Part shown: positions 35,344 to 47,652 of the stretch, piece by piece
Position numbering within the stretch: the stretch's first letter is position 1
Layout: every line of letters starts with the position of its first letter
NCBI RefSeq assembly: GCF_023343835.1
Contig: NC_064434.1
Coordinates: forward strand, 18,829,505 to 18,893,504
Length of the DNA stretch: 64,000 bases
Origin: Lagopus muta
Lineage: Eukaryota; Chordata; Aves; Galliformes; Phasianidae
Direction of reading: 5' to 3'
Translations under genes and position numbers: made by a program
Notes under the pieces: model-generated
Seen by the model: only the letters and a program-made list of their open reading frames with translations
Told to the model about the DNA's origin: nothing
Database searches by the model: none

Positions 35344-38300
35344 GTAGGAAAGTAGTCAGGCGTTATCTTCTGTTTGCATAGTCTGGAAAACTCTTCAGAA
35401 GTCAATTACTTGACAAACAGATGCTACCAACTCTCTGGATCAAGTGGATAATATCTGGAAATCAGCTGCTATACAATAGGAGCTTCATTAATTTTCAATT
35501 GGGTTTTCTATTGCTTTGAGAACTGTAGCTCTTCTACTGTGAGAAGTGGTAGATCCCCGGTTAAAGCATATGTTATTGCACAAACGACTGTTAGTTCACT
35601 GATCGAGGGCTGTGTGCCATCTCTAAAACATTTTAGAGATCTTCAAGAGTAGAGAGTTAGAAAAAACATCCCATCATCAAAAAAACAATACTATAGCTTC
35701 CATATTAAAACAAAAATATGTAAAATCTGAGATGATAAACAATTTCATTAGACCTGCTTAGGCTTTGCTGTAAGTGACAGTAGTTATTAGCATGTTTCCA
35801 AGTCATTTTGGACATTTCAGAGTTACACAGGCTATTTAAGTACTACCAAATGTACTGCTATGTGCACAGATATAGAACTATGGTATTTCTGAATGCTACA
35901 GTGAAACATGGAAATCAAAAGCATGATTAAGCTCCACACAAATATGTTTAGTTCAAGATACAGTGCCAGGAATCTCAGAATCAATTCTCTCTTCCTATGG
36001 CTGCGTCCCTTGCTATAACAGTTTATTACACAGATTCTAGTGTCATGTTTTTATTGATTCAGAGACAAAGGATGGGGACAGATTGCTACAAATTCTTCTG
36101 TCTTTGACACAATTATTCCTGAAACAAAATAGTAATTTTCACTTATCTAGAATAAAACTTTCAAGAAAAAGAACTCCATCACTTTAAAGGTGCTTGTAAA
36201 TCCACCTTCTTTCTTATTGTGATATAACTAAGAGATAACATCAGTGGAAAAAAGGTTGTTGCGAGAAAATACTTCTCTACTACATGATATATGGCATAAT
36301 ATTGATCACAAACTTAAAAACAAAGTAGTTATTTTCAACAGGAGTAGATAGTTTTTGACAATTGCTACTAAGTCTTTATCTTTCCTTTGTCCTTGTTTCT
36401 TGTAGTAAAACAGATTCAAAGCTAAGGTAACTTAATGTAATACAATTAATTTCCATACTACATTCTTTCCAGCTGAGAAAATAAATCAGACACCACTTTC
36501 TCGCTCTCCAGAAGAGTCGTCTTTAAGTTTTTTCCCTCCACAATAAAAACTTAAAGGAGATTACTCATGATATATATTTGTGAGTAGATTTTCACCACAG
36601 TAATATACTAATTTAGGATGCTTAATAACCCTAATTACACAAAAACAGATGCTTAAGTGAACATTATTTCATAGAAGCTCATTTCAATATCATACAGGAT
36701 GTATGTATTTAATATAATTTCCAGATAGGAAAGACTAACTTAGTACACAAAAAATAAAGTCAAGAACACAGCAAGAATGGGTAGAATATGATATTCATTT
36801 AAGTTTCTCACTTGAGGTATCTTGTCACATAAGATAAAAATAGGATAAAAATTGTGTGATTTTTCTCAGTTTTTATACCTGTGCTTTGCCTTTTCCAATG
36901 TGTTTTATATTTGAATACTTGAAGCTGCTTCTAATGAAGTTATACGCAGCATCTTCCCATATCACAGTGGAGTGCATCAGTTTCTGTTCTCCACTGAAAG
37001 AGTCAGAATGATGCAAGGGAGATGCTATCTGTTTGCAGAGCAGATTAGTATGAAGTGCTTGCAGCCTCTCCAGATGTAACTAGAGTGTTTGGCAATGAGA
37101 CTGACAGTAAAAGAAAGAACTACTTAGCATATGCTACTTTCATAGAAATTGAGCTTAAATGCAATGATCGTTAAAGTGGTGGTGACTTGTGTGAAACATG
37201 CAAGCTGAATAGAAAAAGTTTGTGTTGCAATATATAGTTCCAGTGCCATATGAACAAAAAATAAAATTGGGTCCCAAAGAAATACAGAAGCTATGGAAGG
37301 TACTCGCATTGTTCAGTGATAATGACAAATTTACTAGAAAGCGTAAAATAATCAAGAGAATGGTCAAATACAAAGAAATACAGTAACCAGTACATTACAT
37401 ACTGAGTTCATTTGATATTGCTTCCCTCATTTGTATGCACAGATACACAGAAAAGGGGAGAGAAAAGAAAAAGCAGTACATACCTCTTGTACAAAGAAAA
37501 ATGTAAATACAGAATAGTTCCTTGAGTGTCATACTGGTGCCAAATCATTCTCATTATGGAAAAAATTAGACAAAAAAGGGAGAAAAATTTAAAAAATGGA
37601 AAACATTGGAACTATCAACAGATTTTAGCCTAGAAGATGCAAAATAATCACAGCACAAAGAGAAAAGTCTGTAGACAATAAAAACCCAACAATCTACTCA
37701 ATGGCACAGACCACAACAAAAGTGAATTAAGTTTAAGGGAATTAAAAGCACACAAAAACACAGAAAAGGTCACCAGAGGAGCTAAGAAAAATTAAAGTAA
37801 ATCAATCAACAAGAATAATAATAAATAACAAAAAGTTGTTTTATTGTATTATCAGTGCTCAAATCAAGAACAGTTGATCATTACTGATTAAGAATACAGA
37901 AATCCCATCTTTTCATAAAAAATGTTGCCTTTAAATTTCTTACCACACGATTGCTTTACACAGGTATCTAAACTGTTCTAGGAAAACACTTTGAAAAAGT
38001 AATGTGCTTATTTATGAATTGTAAAGTTTATCAGCAATAAAATAATTACATAGAGATAAAATTTTAGAAAAGAAAAAAATTAAGTTTCTTTTTTGTTTTA
38101 ACTGTTCAATCTACACACCAAAATACGTAACTGGGGAAAAAAAGCATTCACATCTCTCTACATTTAGATTAGAAAAAAGTCAATGAAACTAATTCAAATT
38201 TTGAACTTAGTTTTATTTTTACTGATTAATATTCTTTTGCTTTTGATTCCCTAGGTTTTTTTTTTTTTGTTTGTTTGTTTTTTTAAACAGTAAAGATAGT

Positions 38301-38899
38301 CGCAGATTTTTTAGCAGATTTCAAAGAGATCACACATTGTGTGCTAACTCTTTTTGGAGTTCAAGTAGAGCTGGATATATGGAAATGACTTTTATTCTTC
38401 CATAGGAAATGCAAAGAACTTTTTCAAAGTGAGGCTAGGTGCCAAAAACTTATTCCATAGATAGAAAAAGCTACTTGTATGCTTAAACATAAGCCAAAAG
38501 CTTGAATTGTCCAGCAGCATTAAAGGGAAGGACTTCAAGTATGTTTATGCATTCTGTATTTTTGTTTAACTGTTATGTATTTCTGTTTTTTAAAGAGTAA
38601 ATATCATGAGTGGCAATGGACACTTACAGTCATGCACAGAATCTGAGTAACATTGGGACAATTTTGTAGTTATTTGAGCTGAATTTTACAATCAAAACAA
38701 GGTGAAAAAACAGACAGTACATACAAATATTGGTTTGATCAATTTTCTTCTGTCTCCATGCTCTTGTTTCCCTGCACTGGAAAAATCAAGTCCTGACAGC
38801 AGGACTACAGCTGCTATGTTCATTAGGAATGCTGCTATATGCCTGTTTGTTGAATAGAAAGGAGCAGGTGAGGCTACTAAGGCCACCAATAGAATTCAA
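35344..38899. other. AT-rich non-coding DNA
   Basis: No gene was recognised. There are many A-rich tracts (37550-37860) and a T-rich tract with GTTT repeats at 38257-38285. The 10-bp inverted repeat ATCTCTAAAA-CA-TTTTAGAGAT at 35619-35640 is the only compact symmetric structure. Confidence 0.45.
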
Positions 38900-39290
38900 T
38901 AGATGTAACCTTTGTATTTCAGCAGTGCTTTCAGTGCAGTTTCTCATAGCATCCTTTTGGATTAAATGACCAGGATACTGTAGAAAAAAACAATGCTATG
39001 GGTGAGCAATGGTTGATGAGTCAGGCTCAAGGATTTACAGTAAGTGGTATTACATTAGGCTGATGGTAGTGAAGTGCTGCAAGGTCACATTTGATGGTCA
39101 GTTCTCCTTAATGTTTCTACAAATAATCTGTACTCAGGATTAAAATGCATACTTATGGAAGTTTACAGACAACACTAAATTAAGGGGAACAGCAGGCACA
39201 CAAAAGAACCAACATACCATGAAGTGCATCAGGTCCAGCATTGCCAGCCAGGCAAAGGTTGTCCCTCTCTGCTCAAAGTAACACGGTAAT
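38900..39290 (+). mobile_element. CR1 LINE ORF2 fragment, strongly degenerate
   Basis: In the plus direction the DNA can be followed against CR1 reverse transcriptase. TTTCAGCAGTGCTTTCAGTG corresponds to the DFSKAFDT region, GGATTAAATGACCAGGATAC to the following helix, GGGTGAGCAATGGTTGATGA to the NWL region, and TTTACAGACAACACTAAATT to the FADDTKL catalytic box. Stops and frameshifts are frequent, so it is a dead, old copy. Confidence 0.72.
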
Positions 39291-39761
39291 CTTGCGCAAG
39301 TAGAATTAACAGAGGAAAACAATTTAACTTATCTTCAATCTAGGCAACAGTCTTGAAACTCTTTTCAATAACACAGTCACTTTAATCAGAAAGATAATTT
39401 TGTCACTTCCTGTGAAGTTAAAATTCAAAGGCTCTGTCTCAGTCCCTGTTTAATGAGCAGGACCAGTTTCCTTAATCTCAAAGGCTTCTTTGTTCTATTA
39501 TAAATACCTGCCTCGCCCCAAGGTTTGTCTTCCACCGAACAGTATTTGCTGTCTATGGCTTATTAAAATTACTTTTCTGTAATGTGACTGACCTAATCCC
39601 CTACTTTAAATACATATGGGAATGTATCTAGAATATTTAAAACTGATTTAAGAGCTCTAGAAAACCAGGTAAATTTGTTTCTTCTGTCACTGAAAGGATT
39701 CTTGAGCATCTCACAGATCTCTTCTTGGATTAATTATGTTTATTATTTCAACCAATAATCT
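39291..39761. other. Non-coding DNA before minus-strand LTR
   Basis: No gene or repeat was recognised. Confidence 0.45.
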
Positions 39762-39834
39762 AATTAGTGACGGAGACCAGCTCAAGACGCCTCGGACAGA
39801 CGGGCTTAAGGCTCTGGTGGCGCAAAAAGCAATG

Positions 39835-39861
39835 TTTATTGAAGGCTCATTCTTTTTATAG
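39835..39861 (-). promoter_or_regulatory. TATA box and polyadenylation signal of minus-strand LTR
   Basis: On the minus strand CTATAAAAAG is followed about 13 bp later by AATAAACATTGC. The close spacing implies that AATAAA lies upstream of the transcription start and is used only in the 3' LTR transcript end, as in avian leukosis-type LTRs. Confidence 0.75.
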
Positions 39862-40015
39862 ACTGGATACACTACAAGATCGTAAATAATTAGCAAGTGT
39901 GAAACAAAGCACAAAGCAAAGGCTTGTGTGCAAGCAGCTGTTCTTGTACTCCCTTATCCTAGTTTCTTGTGTTCTGCTTACCGAGACATAAGTTCTTTCT
40001 TCCTTTGCCAATCAG

Positions 40016-40095
40016 TCACTGTTGTTTTTGCTAGAAGTATCCATCCCTTTCAGGGTCACTGTTGTTATTGCTAGAAGTATCCATCCCTTTCAGGA
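40016..40095 (-). repeat. Two-copy 40-bp tandem repeat in U3 of the solo LTR
   Basis: Copies at 40016-40055 and 40056-40095 differ at two positions. Both carry TAGAAGTATCCATCCCTTTC. Direct repeats of this size in U3 are typical enhancer duplications in retroviral LTRs. Confidence 0.9.
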
Positions 40096-40168
40096 TGAAA
40101 CACTGTAACACGCTACTGACCCTTTCAGGCCAGTCACGTAGTCCGCACAACAGTTCCCTTCAAATTAG

Positions 40169-42831
40169 CATAGAAAATAATTGCTAGAAAAATTGGCAGA
40201 GGTTTAAATAATTACGTTACCAATACAGTGCAATCAAAACTGCCTGGTAAATGTATTTCATGCAGTTAAATGCCACACCATGCCTCTCAGAAGGACTGAA
40301 ACTGAGACTTAAATGATTGCCATACTAGAATACAATGACCATGGAAAGGCCATGGAATTACATGCCTTCAACAGTTTCCCATGAATGTAAATTAGAGCAT
40401 TGCACAGCAGCATTTGTTATCAAGTAGCATCTAATGTCATCACAGGATGCCACTGGTCTTTCAGCTAGAAAAGTCAGCAGCTCAGACAAAACAAAAGATG
40501 ACACCCTTCCCACTGTCAATGTGATCATGAAGGAGATGGCAAATTTCTTTTCAGCAACAGTCAGTAGACAATAGAAGTAATATTGACACTATAGTTGGCT
40601 GCCTGTAATAATGCCAACAGGAGAAAAAAGTAGCAGCAGCAAAAAATAGCAAATCTCTGGATTTATTCACAGCAGACATTCACTTTCTCTGCTGAAGTAA
40701 AAAATATCCAGTCCAATGTTCAGTATAGATGGGAAGATGCTTGATATCAGATTGTGAACTCCAGGAATGCAAGCTGATAAAAGAAAGCTCCAGAAGTGAC
40801 AGCAAGACAATCTTGGGGCTCCCTGTAAACTACGACTTAAATCAAATTCTGATGCTGAAAAAGATACTTGCAGTGCTGTATTAGAGGGCACTGCTTATTG
40901 CATGTTCAGCCTGACAACTAGAGCCAATTATGACAGAATTGGATTTGAGCTTTGTCAGAAGACAGTAAGTAATCGTTCTGATCTGTTCACATACAATAGC
41001 AAAGTTTAACAGCTAATCCAGTTGCAAGAAATATAGACATACCTTTCTATATCTATCAGCCAGTTATGTGGGGTTGGTCCACTATCCAGCTCAGGAACAC
41101 TAGTTCTGACGCCACTGCATGGTTATTCCCCTTAAACTCACGCCTAAAATTTTGTAGTACATTCTAAGGCATGGAAACAAAACAAAAACGAGGATCAAAT
41201 GTAACACATTGATGTCTAATTCAGCACTGGTTGTTAGCGCTCTACTGAAATGGCTTGTGAGCTTTTTCTTCCCCAGAGTTTTTGTCTTGTCTCTTATTAA
41301 CTGGGCACAATAAGCACATGGCCAGCCTCGTACAGCAATCAGTTTAAAGAGGAAATAGCAAACCCATACACTGTGGAGGAAAAGCTCCTCACATGAAGCA
41401 ACTTGGCAAGAAAAGAATAGAGAAACAATTCTAAATTCACACCACTGAGCAGGATATCAAAGAGCATCTATTTTGTCAGAATGATCAGAAAGCAGTTCAG
41501 AAAGAAGACAAAAATGCTTGACTTCAACAAGGTTAAAAGACAACTGCAGTGACAATAAGAACTTCCAAATAATTTTCTAAGGGTCAGCACCCCACTTGTT
41601 TTGCTATTGCAAGGTACTGTATGCAGGGCAGAATGCTTTATAACCTTATGCTGCTGTGTTGCCCTTGCTGTGTTACAGCTGCAGTGGATGGGAGAAGTAG
41701 GATCAGCAAAGCAAGACAGAAGCATCCAGTCCTGAGACTGCTTAGTAGCATGAATCTGAGTAGCTATATAACACTGATTCCCCTTTTCAGATCTTGTGCA
41801 ACACAAAATTCTGTGTGGCAAATCCCCCAACAGAAGCAATGTCAAGAGTATATTTTTTATTATTGTTCTTAAAAATCTACATCAATATGATGCATGTCCC
41901 CCGCAGGGTAATGTGTTGAGCAACACTGTAGCCTTCAAGAAATCCCAAACGCCAATAGGACACACAATTACAACCCAGTACTCGTCTCACAATGCTGAAT
42001 TCACAAATACAGAGACTGGTTCCTTTATTAAAAGTTACATGCACCTTTCATATCTCTTCCTGTCTAGCTTCTCCTGCTAGATGGCCTCTGGTTCTGCAGG
42101 CAGTGCCTGAGGTGCTCGAATTGCGTTACTGATGTACTGAGACTGCACACAGTTACTTTAGGAGCACTAAATCAGCCTCCTGGGATCAGGCTTCTACTAC
42201 TTCATTAATTAAGCCTGTGTAAGATTACATCTTTTACAAAACTACATGAACGCTTTCTAACATATCTAAACTTACTGTTTCAAACTGTTAATTTGAAAAA
42301 GCCTTTCATAATTTGACACACTTCAGCAGTAATCTCATTAAGACTTCAAAAATCTTGCATCAATTTTACCCTAATCAATATCAGAGTACAAAAATGGTAG
42401 ACCCTCTTGTTCAACCTTTTCTAAATACTGGCATTCATTCATAAGTTTCCAGCTTCCAATAGGAAGAAACATTAAATCTGCTCTTTTAAAAATCCTGTAT
42501 GCAAATTATCTTAGCTAGATGATTTAAAAATGCTTAAGTTTAGCACAGGTCCTTCCACATATTTCTAGTGTTATTCTGGAAATATGATATCCTTTATTAT
42601 TATGACCTACACATATCAAGTCAGTTTCCTCCAGACCACAGATTAAAAATACTATTGAGCATTCCTGTGTCCTCACCAATAAAACTAGTAATTTTTCTAC
42701 CTCTGTCTAGATAGCACTAGCTGAAGATAGGTACCAGGTATAGTTAACATTATAATAGAATAGGTCAGTGAATAGGTTGAAATATATAATACTAGTTGGA
42801 GCTTCATTTCCTCCTGAAATGCTTAACAGAA
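40169..42831. other. Non-coding DNA, nothing recognised
   Basis: The longest frame is 125 codons on the minus strand (41468-41845) overlapped by plus frames at 41621-42080. None resembles a known protein or has repeat identity, and the overlap on both strands argues against coding. Confidence 0.45.
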
Positions 42832-42900
42832 CTGTAAAATAGTTTGGGTTGAAAGGGATCCCGAGGTGATCTTGTTTAACTGCCCCCATCTGACTCTGCA
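42832..42900 (-). mobile_element. Short CR1 3' fragment, minus strand (probable)
   Basis: ACTGTAAAATAGTTTGGGTT, GAAAGGGATCCCGAGGTGATC and GTTTAACTGCCCC echo the reversed CR1 terminal block. It is short and diverged, so the call is only probable. Confidence 0.55.
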
Positions 42901-44572
42901 TTTGACAATGTTTTAAGACACTTATTGTTCTTACTCATAACTCCAATGGCTACGCAAAGCCATGTGACACCTCCTTGTCCCTCTCACCCAGACTGCCATT
43001 GACCTCAGTAATACCAATATCAACTCTGCTCACAGTCCAAACATTTTTATTCCTCAGACTACAAACACATCTATCAAGTTAAATAATCAGTTAAAAAATT
43101 CCTTCTACCTCATGATACATTAGAAATGACAATGGTGATAGTAACAAAGATAGTGACAATGGAGTCCACCCTTATGTAGAAAACAGATTACCACCAGTTA
43201 AAATACTTCACTTGGAAAGAGCATGTGGTTTCTTCTTAAGACACACAGTTTCTCATTTTCTTCAACTATTTCTCAATCAGGGATCTCTTTTAAGATAATT
43301 AACAGATGCTCTTACCTATATGTGACTTCTGTCACTGGGTCCCTTTAAATCCATTTCTACCAGTCAGAACAGACCATTCTGAATTCTATATTTCCCATTA
43401 AATGACACCACATACACCTTATGTAGGCTACAGAAGCAAACATTTTACATGAAGTCAATTATGTATTGTTAATCTCATTAGAACCTTAAGATTCTAATCA
43501 AGCATCAATTTAATCACTGAAAAAGCTCAAAATTACAGTTAAAATCCCAACATTCAGACTTAAACACACACTCCTACTACCTTTTACCCTGTTATGCACC
43601 AGTCCTCCTCACGAGGAGGAGAACATTTATATGGATGGCAGAGTTTTTCCTCCTTCCTTCAGAGTCTGTTTGCAGGGTACTTTATGTTAATAGCACTACA
43701 CCTTGCTCTTTCTTTCATGATCTGTAACTTAAGACTTTTTCACGTGTACTAAACATGCTATGTTTTACATCTGCTGGATATTTATTTTAACCCTTAAAAA
43801 GGTTTTAAGGAACTTATATTGCTTTAATGATCAAAACCTACACACTAGCTGTATACCCTAGAGTCTCTGTATCTTCCACTTCCTGTACTTTCAAGGCTTC
43901 TGCTATAACCCTTCACCTGTACTCCAATACACCACATCATTACTGCAGGATCATAGACAGTTCACTGCTTGTTACTGATACCTGTCATTTGCAGAAGAGC
44001 ATCAAAATTATTATACTACTACACAAGCACATAATGAAATCTAAAGCTAAACAACTAACAATAATAGTCTCCCAGCTGTTCAGCAGTTGTTGCTTTAGCA
44101 AACAAGTTAAAACAGAACTCCAGACAGGCCAGAATGAGTCCAGACAAAGTAAGCTTATTAAGACCTAGTCCAGAAGCCTTCTAGACACATCACAAAGACT
44201 GTGTTCTGTTACCAATAACAGAAATACTGTATTTAATTGGTTGCTCAGCTACTTCTGTTTAACCTGCTGGGTAACCCAGAGGTCTCTATTCCCCCTGGGA
44301 TCTTCTTAACACTTTCACACAAGGTGCCAACAGATCTGTCATCCTCACAGCTGAAAACGTATTGCTGCTCAGGTACAGTAAAAGAGCATATGACTGTAAT
44401 GCAGAAATCATTAATGAAGTAACAGTAGTCTTTCTAGGCGGTAAACAGAAAAGCTACATAAGACAGTTTAGCAATCAATAATTACAAATAGAAAAAGGTT
44501 AACTCACCTAATTTGTGATAGGATCCCCAGTTACAGAACACTCCTTCTGAGAATGCAACCTTCATGGAATGG
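42901..44572. other. Non-coding DNA
   Basis: No gene was recognised. The 113-codon frame at 43827-44168 is low in family resemblance, Ser/Thr/Ile/His-rich and probably chance. An 8-bp inverted repeat TCCTCCTC-AC-GAGGAGGA lies at 43603-43620. Confidence 0.45.

Positions 44573-44603
<31 letters not shown>
44573..44603 (+). repeat. Poly(A) tract (A31)
   Basis: Thirty-one A directly before an unusually GC-rich 110-bp block (44604-44715). Confidence 0.95.
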
Positions 44604-44605
<2 letters not shown>

Positions 44606-44715
44606 GGCCTTTGGAGGCTGGCCCTTAAATGAGCCCAGGGAGGGGGTAGACCCTGGGCCCACCCCTTCTGGTCAGGTGGGAAGCACAGGTAAATTGCTTG
44701 CACCTGTGCTTCCAA
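44604..44715. other. GC-rich island with 12-bp stem-loop
   Basis: This block has G/C-rich words such as GAGCCCAGGGAGGGGGTAGA and CCTGGGCCCACCCCTTCTGG, in sharp contrast to the AT-rich flanks. It ends in a perfect 12-bp inverted repeat: GGAAGCACAGGT at 44679-44690, an 11-nt loop, and ACCTGTGCTTCC at 44702-44713. Nothing identifies it as a gene. It may be part of a repeat family that I do not recognise. Confidence 0.5.
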
Positions 44716-47514
44716 GGCAATCCATATCCTTCACCAGGTGTTCAATCGTCATTTCAGGCTTTTCAAGCTTTACATCCTTTCATTTCACTTATAGCACATT
44801 TTAAAACTATTCCACTAAGCCACGTAGTTGGGATGGCCAATGACAGCAGGGATTCCTGATAGAAAAAGAGAAGAGCTCCAGAGAGAGGTGCAAGTAAGGC
44901 ACTGAGTGCCAGAACCCTAGCCTGAAAACCACCACAACCATTTGCTATGTTTTTCTATCAGATGGAATTAAATCATCAGCTTTTCCACACAGTGGAGAAT
45001 GATTAGTATTCCTTTGTCTTCTCTGTAACTGTAGAAGCCTAGTCCTAAAGACATTATATGGATGATTTGGGGCGATTTCAATGTTTGCTTTAGAGAGAAG
45101 AGGTGGGACTGCAGATAAAGTACTTAAGGAATGTGCTGTGATAGATTCTTGTAGGCAAATGGAATAGCCCAGCTGAGGAAATTAAAGTGTAAAACCCACC
45201 AGATTAGAAACTGGTGTGTATCTTTCCTTTTTGCTTTTCACTATCTCCTTAAAAGCCTCTGTGGAAGATGCATAGGTCTCAAACAGAACGGGTAACTTCT
45301 GTAGCATCCTTCTTACTCTGCCAAGAGACTTTGTCTTTGCTATCAGCAAATTTTTAATGATTTTTTTTTCCCTCTAGTGTGTTTTGCATTATAAAAAATC
45401 AAATAACCAATTTGCACATTCTCAGTATTACCTGAATCTTCTAGCAAAGAAAGAAAATGGCTTTTTTTAAAGTGATTTTATAGTTTTCTGTAGCAGGTTC
45501 AAAGGCACAACTCCAGATGTCTGTGCTAAAAGGAGACTGAGTATCATGTTTGGTATGTCAGCAATATTATTTCCTTATTTTGTGCACTTTGCAGCAGAAA
45601 TTATTCAAAGGTAATGATGCTTTTTGTTGATGCAGCTGAAGTTAGTACCTTTTACTCACAGTTATATTTGTTGCTGGTTGTAAATGTTGCTCTGAGTATG
45701 GAGGCTCAAATCATGCAGGGAGTTCTTGGCATTTTTTTGTTGCTTAAGGAATACTTTTCAGGTATTCTGATATGGGGCACATCCAGAAACAGTTACAGTT
45801 CATTATAAGTCCCAGTGGAAATAGTGACTAGATGAACTGTCTGCTTGCTAAATAACTGACGGGAATTCTCTTATGGGAAAATTGTGCATGTTGTACTTTC
45901 CTGTAACTTTCAAGAGAGAATTTATTGAATAAGAGTGAGAGATTATGTACTGTACAATGCTAGCATGGATAAAAGCATAAGAACAATATCTGTTGGGGCA
46001 GCAGGTCAGATATCTACATCCATATAAACCCTCTAATGAGGATACTTAAGGCCTAAGACTATTTGATATAATTAACAAGTTAAAAGATCAGTAGTAATGA
46101 ATGTAATAACAAAACCATTTTCAAAGAAGGTAACATACAGCAGTCAGTACTTGTAAAAATATGTTAATCACATAGAGCTTAACTTGTTCTTCTGCCATAG
46201 TAAATGGGTGAAGTGCAATCTCCAGCTGTAGTGGGTGGAGAACGCAATTATTCTAGGTCTTTTTTAAAAAATACTGGATGCCATTGAGTAGAGATGCATT
46301 CACATGAGATTTGAGTCTAACACAGCAGCTCTTTTTACTATATGGAAGCAACTGGCAACCTGCTGACCCTCAGTGCTACTGAGCTGATAATTAAGCATTT
46401 GCCACCTAGAAAGTTGCAGAAGTATCAACAACTAATATCTGCCAGAGTTATTTCATATCTGCGCTTTGTTAACTGGAGGAGAACAAAAAAAAAAAGGTAG
46501 GTAAGGTGGGGGCAAAGAGACATAATTTCTTGAATGGAGAGAATATTATTCCAAATTACACTGCTTTCCTCTACATCATTCTGCTCACTAGCATCCCAGA
46601 CAGCTTTTAAAAAAATGCATTGCCACCTCTCTTTTGATCACTGATACTGATAGATTTTACCTTTCCTGGAACAAACAACTGCAGTTTAGCTCTCAGACTG
46701 TTCAGCCCTCCATAAAGTGTTGCACTGAATATTCAATGCTTGTTCAAAACAAATCTTCTTAACGCTAAGATAGATCTGAGCAATAAGGTAATATCCTTGG
46801 GCATATTTCAAGTCACAAAGTGAAAGACAGAAGCAGGGAATGAAGAAATTCCACTTGGCAGATCTACTCCTAAATGCTTGCTCAGGTGCATAGGTAAAGG
46901 ATGATACAGAAGCTTGGAGGGAGTTGAAGTCTCAGTGCACCATTTTTTTTTTCTGTCCTTTGTTTATGCCTATCTAACTATTTATCTGAGTGCCTGTGTC
47001 CTACATTCACGTTAACATCCCCCTCATCTTCCCTGTGTAATGTCTGTTTGTCCTCAGCATGGAGTTTTTATTTTTATTTTTTATTTTTAGTCTGCTGTTA
47101 GAAGAATGTCATACTGATTTTTACAGCTCTTCTTTACGTACTAAGTTCACTCAGACTTCAGTGATACACTTGAAGGTGCCACATACATGAAAGAAAAAAA
47201 CAATATTATCAGATTAATTTTTGCATTTTCTCTTTGTCTGAACAGAGAAAGGGCTGAGGAGGTATGAATCCAGTTCCTAACCTGCAAGACACCACAGCAC
47301 ATTGTCATAACCAACTGATGAAGACTGAATAATGATAACTCACTATTAACCTGCTTCTAGTACTACCCTGCCAGGTTCATATTCTTCTTTTCTAGTATCT
47401 TCAAATAAACATCCTTCCCCCTCTCAGGGGTATTATTCTTACAAAGATGTTAACATACTGTGTAGGTGGAGGTCCTTGCCTCAAGGAGAGGGGCATTCTT
47501 AAAGAGCAAATTTG

Positions 47515-47521
<7 letters not shown>
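44716..47521. other. Non-coding DNA
   Basis: No gene or transposon was recognised. Short poly(A)/poly(T) tracts only. Confidence 0.45.
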
Positions 47522-47557
<36 letters not shown>

Positions 47558-47652
47558 CCTTTGAAGCAAGACAAATCAAATGACTTTATTCAGAAATTCA
47601 AGTTCAGGATCATGTGTTTCTTTTGGTGTGTGTGTGTGTGCGTGTATGCGTG
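47522..47652. repeat. Poly(A) tract (A33) and nearby (GT)n microsatellite
   Basis: A33 at 47522-47554, then 70 bp of unique DNA, then (GT)7-8 from 47626 running into GCGTGTATGCGTG by 47652. The open frames across it are caused by the low complexity. Confidence 0.9.

Larger units (their letters stand above)
39768..40162 (-). mobile_element. Solo LTR of an alpha/beta-retrovirus-like ERV, minus strand
   Basis: Ends are exact. AATTAG occurs directly outside both ends (39762-39767 and 40163-40168), a 6-bp target duplication. Read on the minus strand the element starts TGAAGGGAACTGTTGTGCGG and ends CTGGTCTCCGTCA, so it has TG...CA termini. On that strand it has TATAAAAAG at about 39861-39853, then AATAAA at 39840-39835 just downstream, the U3/R arrangement seen in avian alpharetroviruses, where the poly(A) signal precedes R. 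U3 contains a 40-bp tandem repeat (see separate entry). The 6-bp duplication and 395-bp length fit class II (alpha/beta) elements. I cannot name the family. Confidence 0.88.

Noticed and set aside
41468..41845. 125-codon minus frame
   Set aside because: It overlaps open frames on the other strand, has no domain or splice context, and Cys/Thr/Leu-rich composition fits random DNA.
43827..44168. 113-codon plus frame
   Set aside because: No family resemblance, no conserved start context, no neighbouring exon.
44573..44603. Poly(A) as evidence of a processed pseudogene
   Set aside because: The DNA before the tract has no recognisable transcript body, and the GC-rich block lies on the wrong side for a plus-strand retrocopy.
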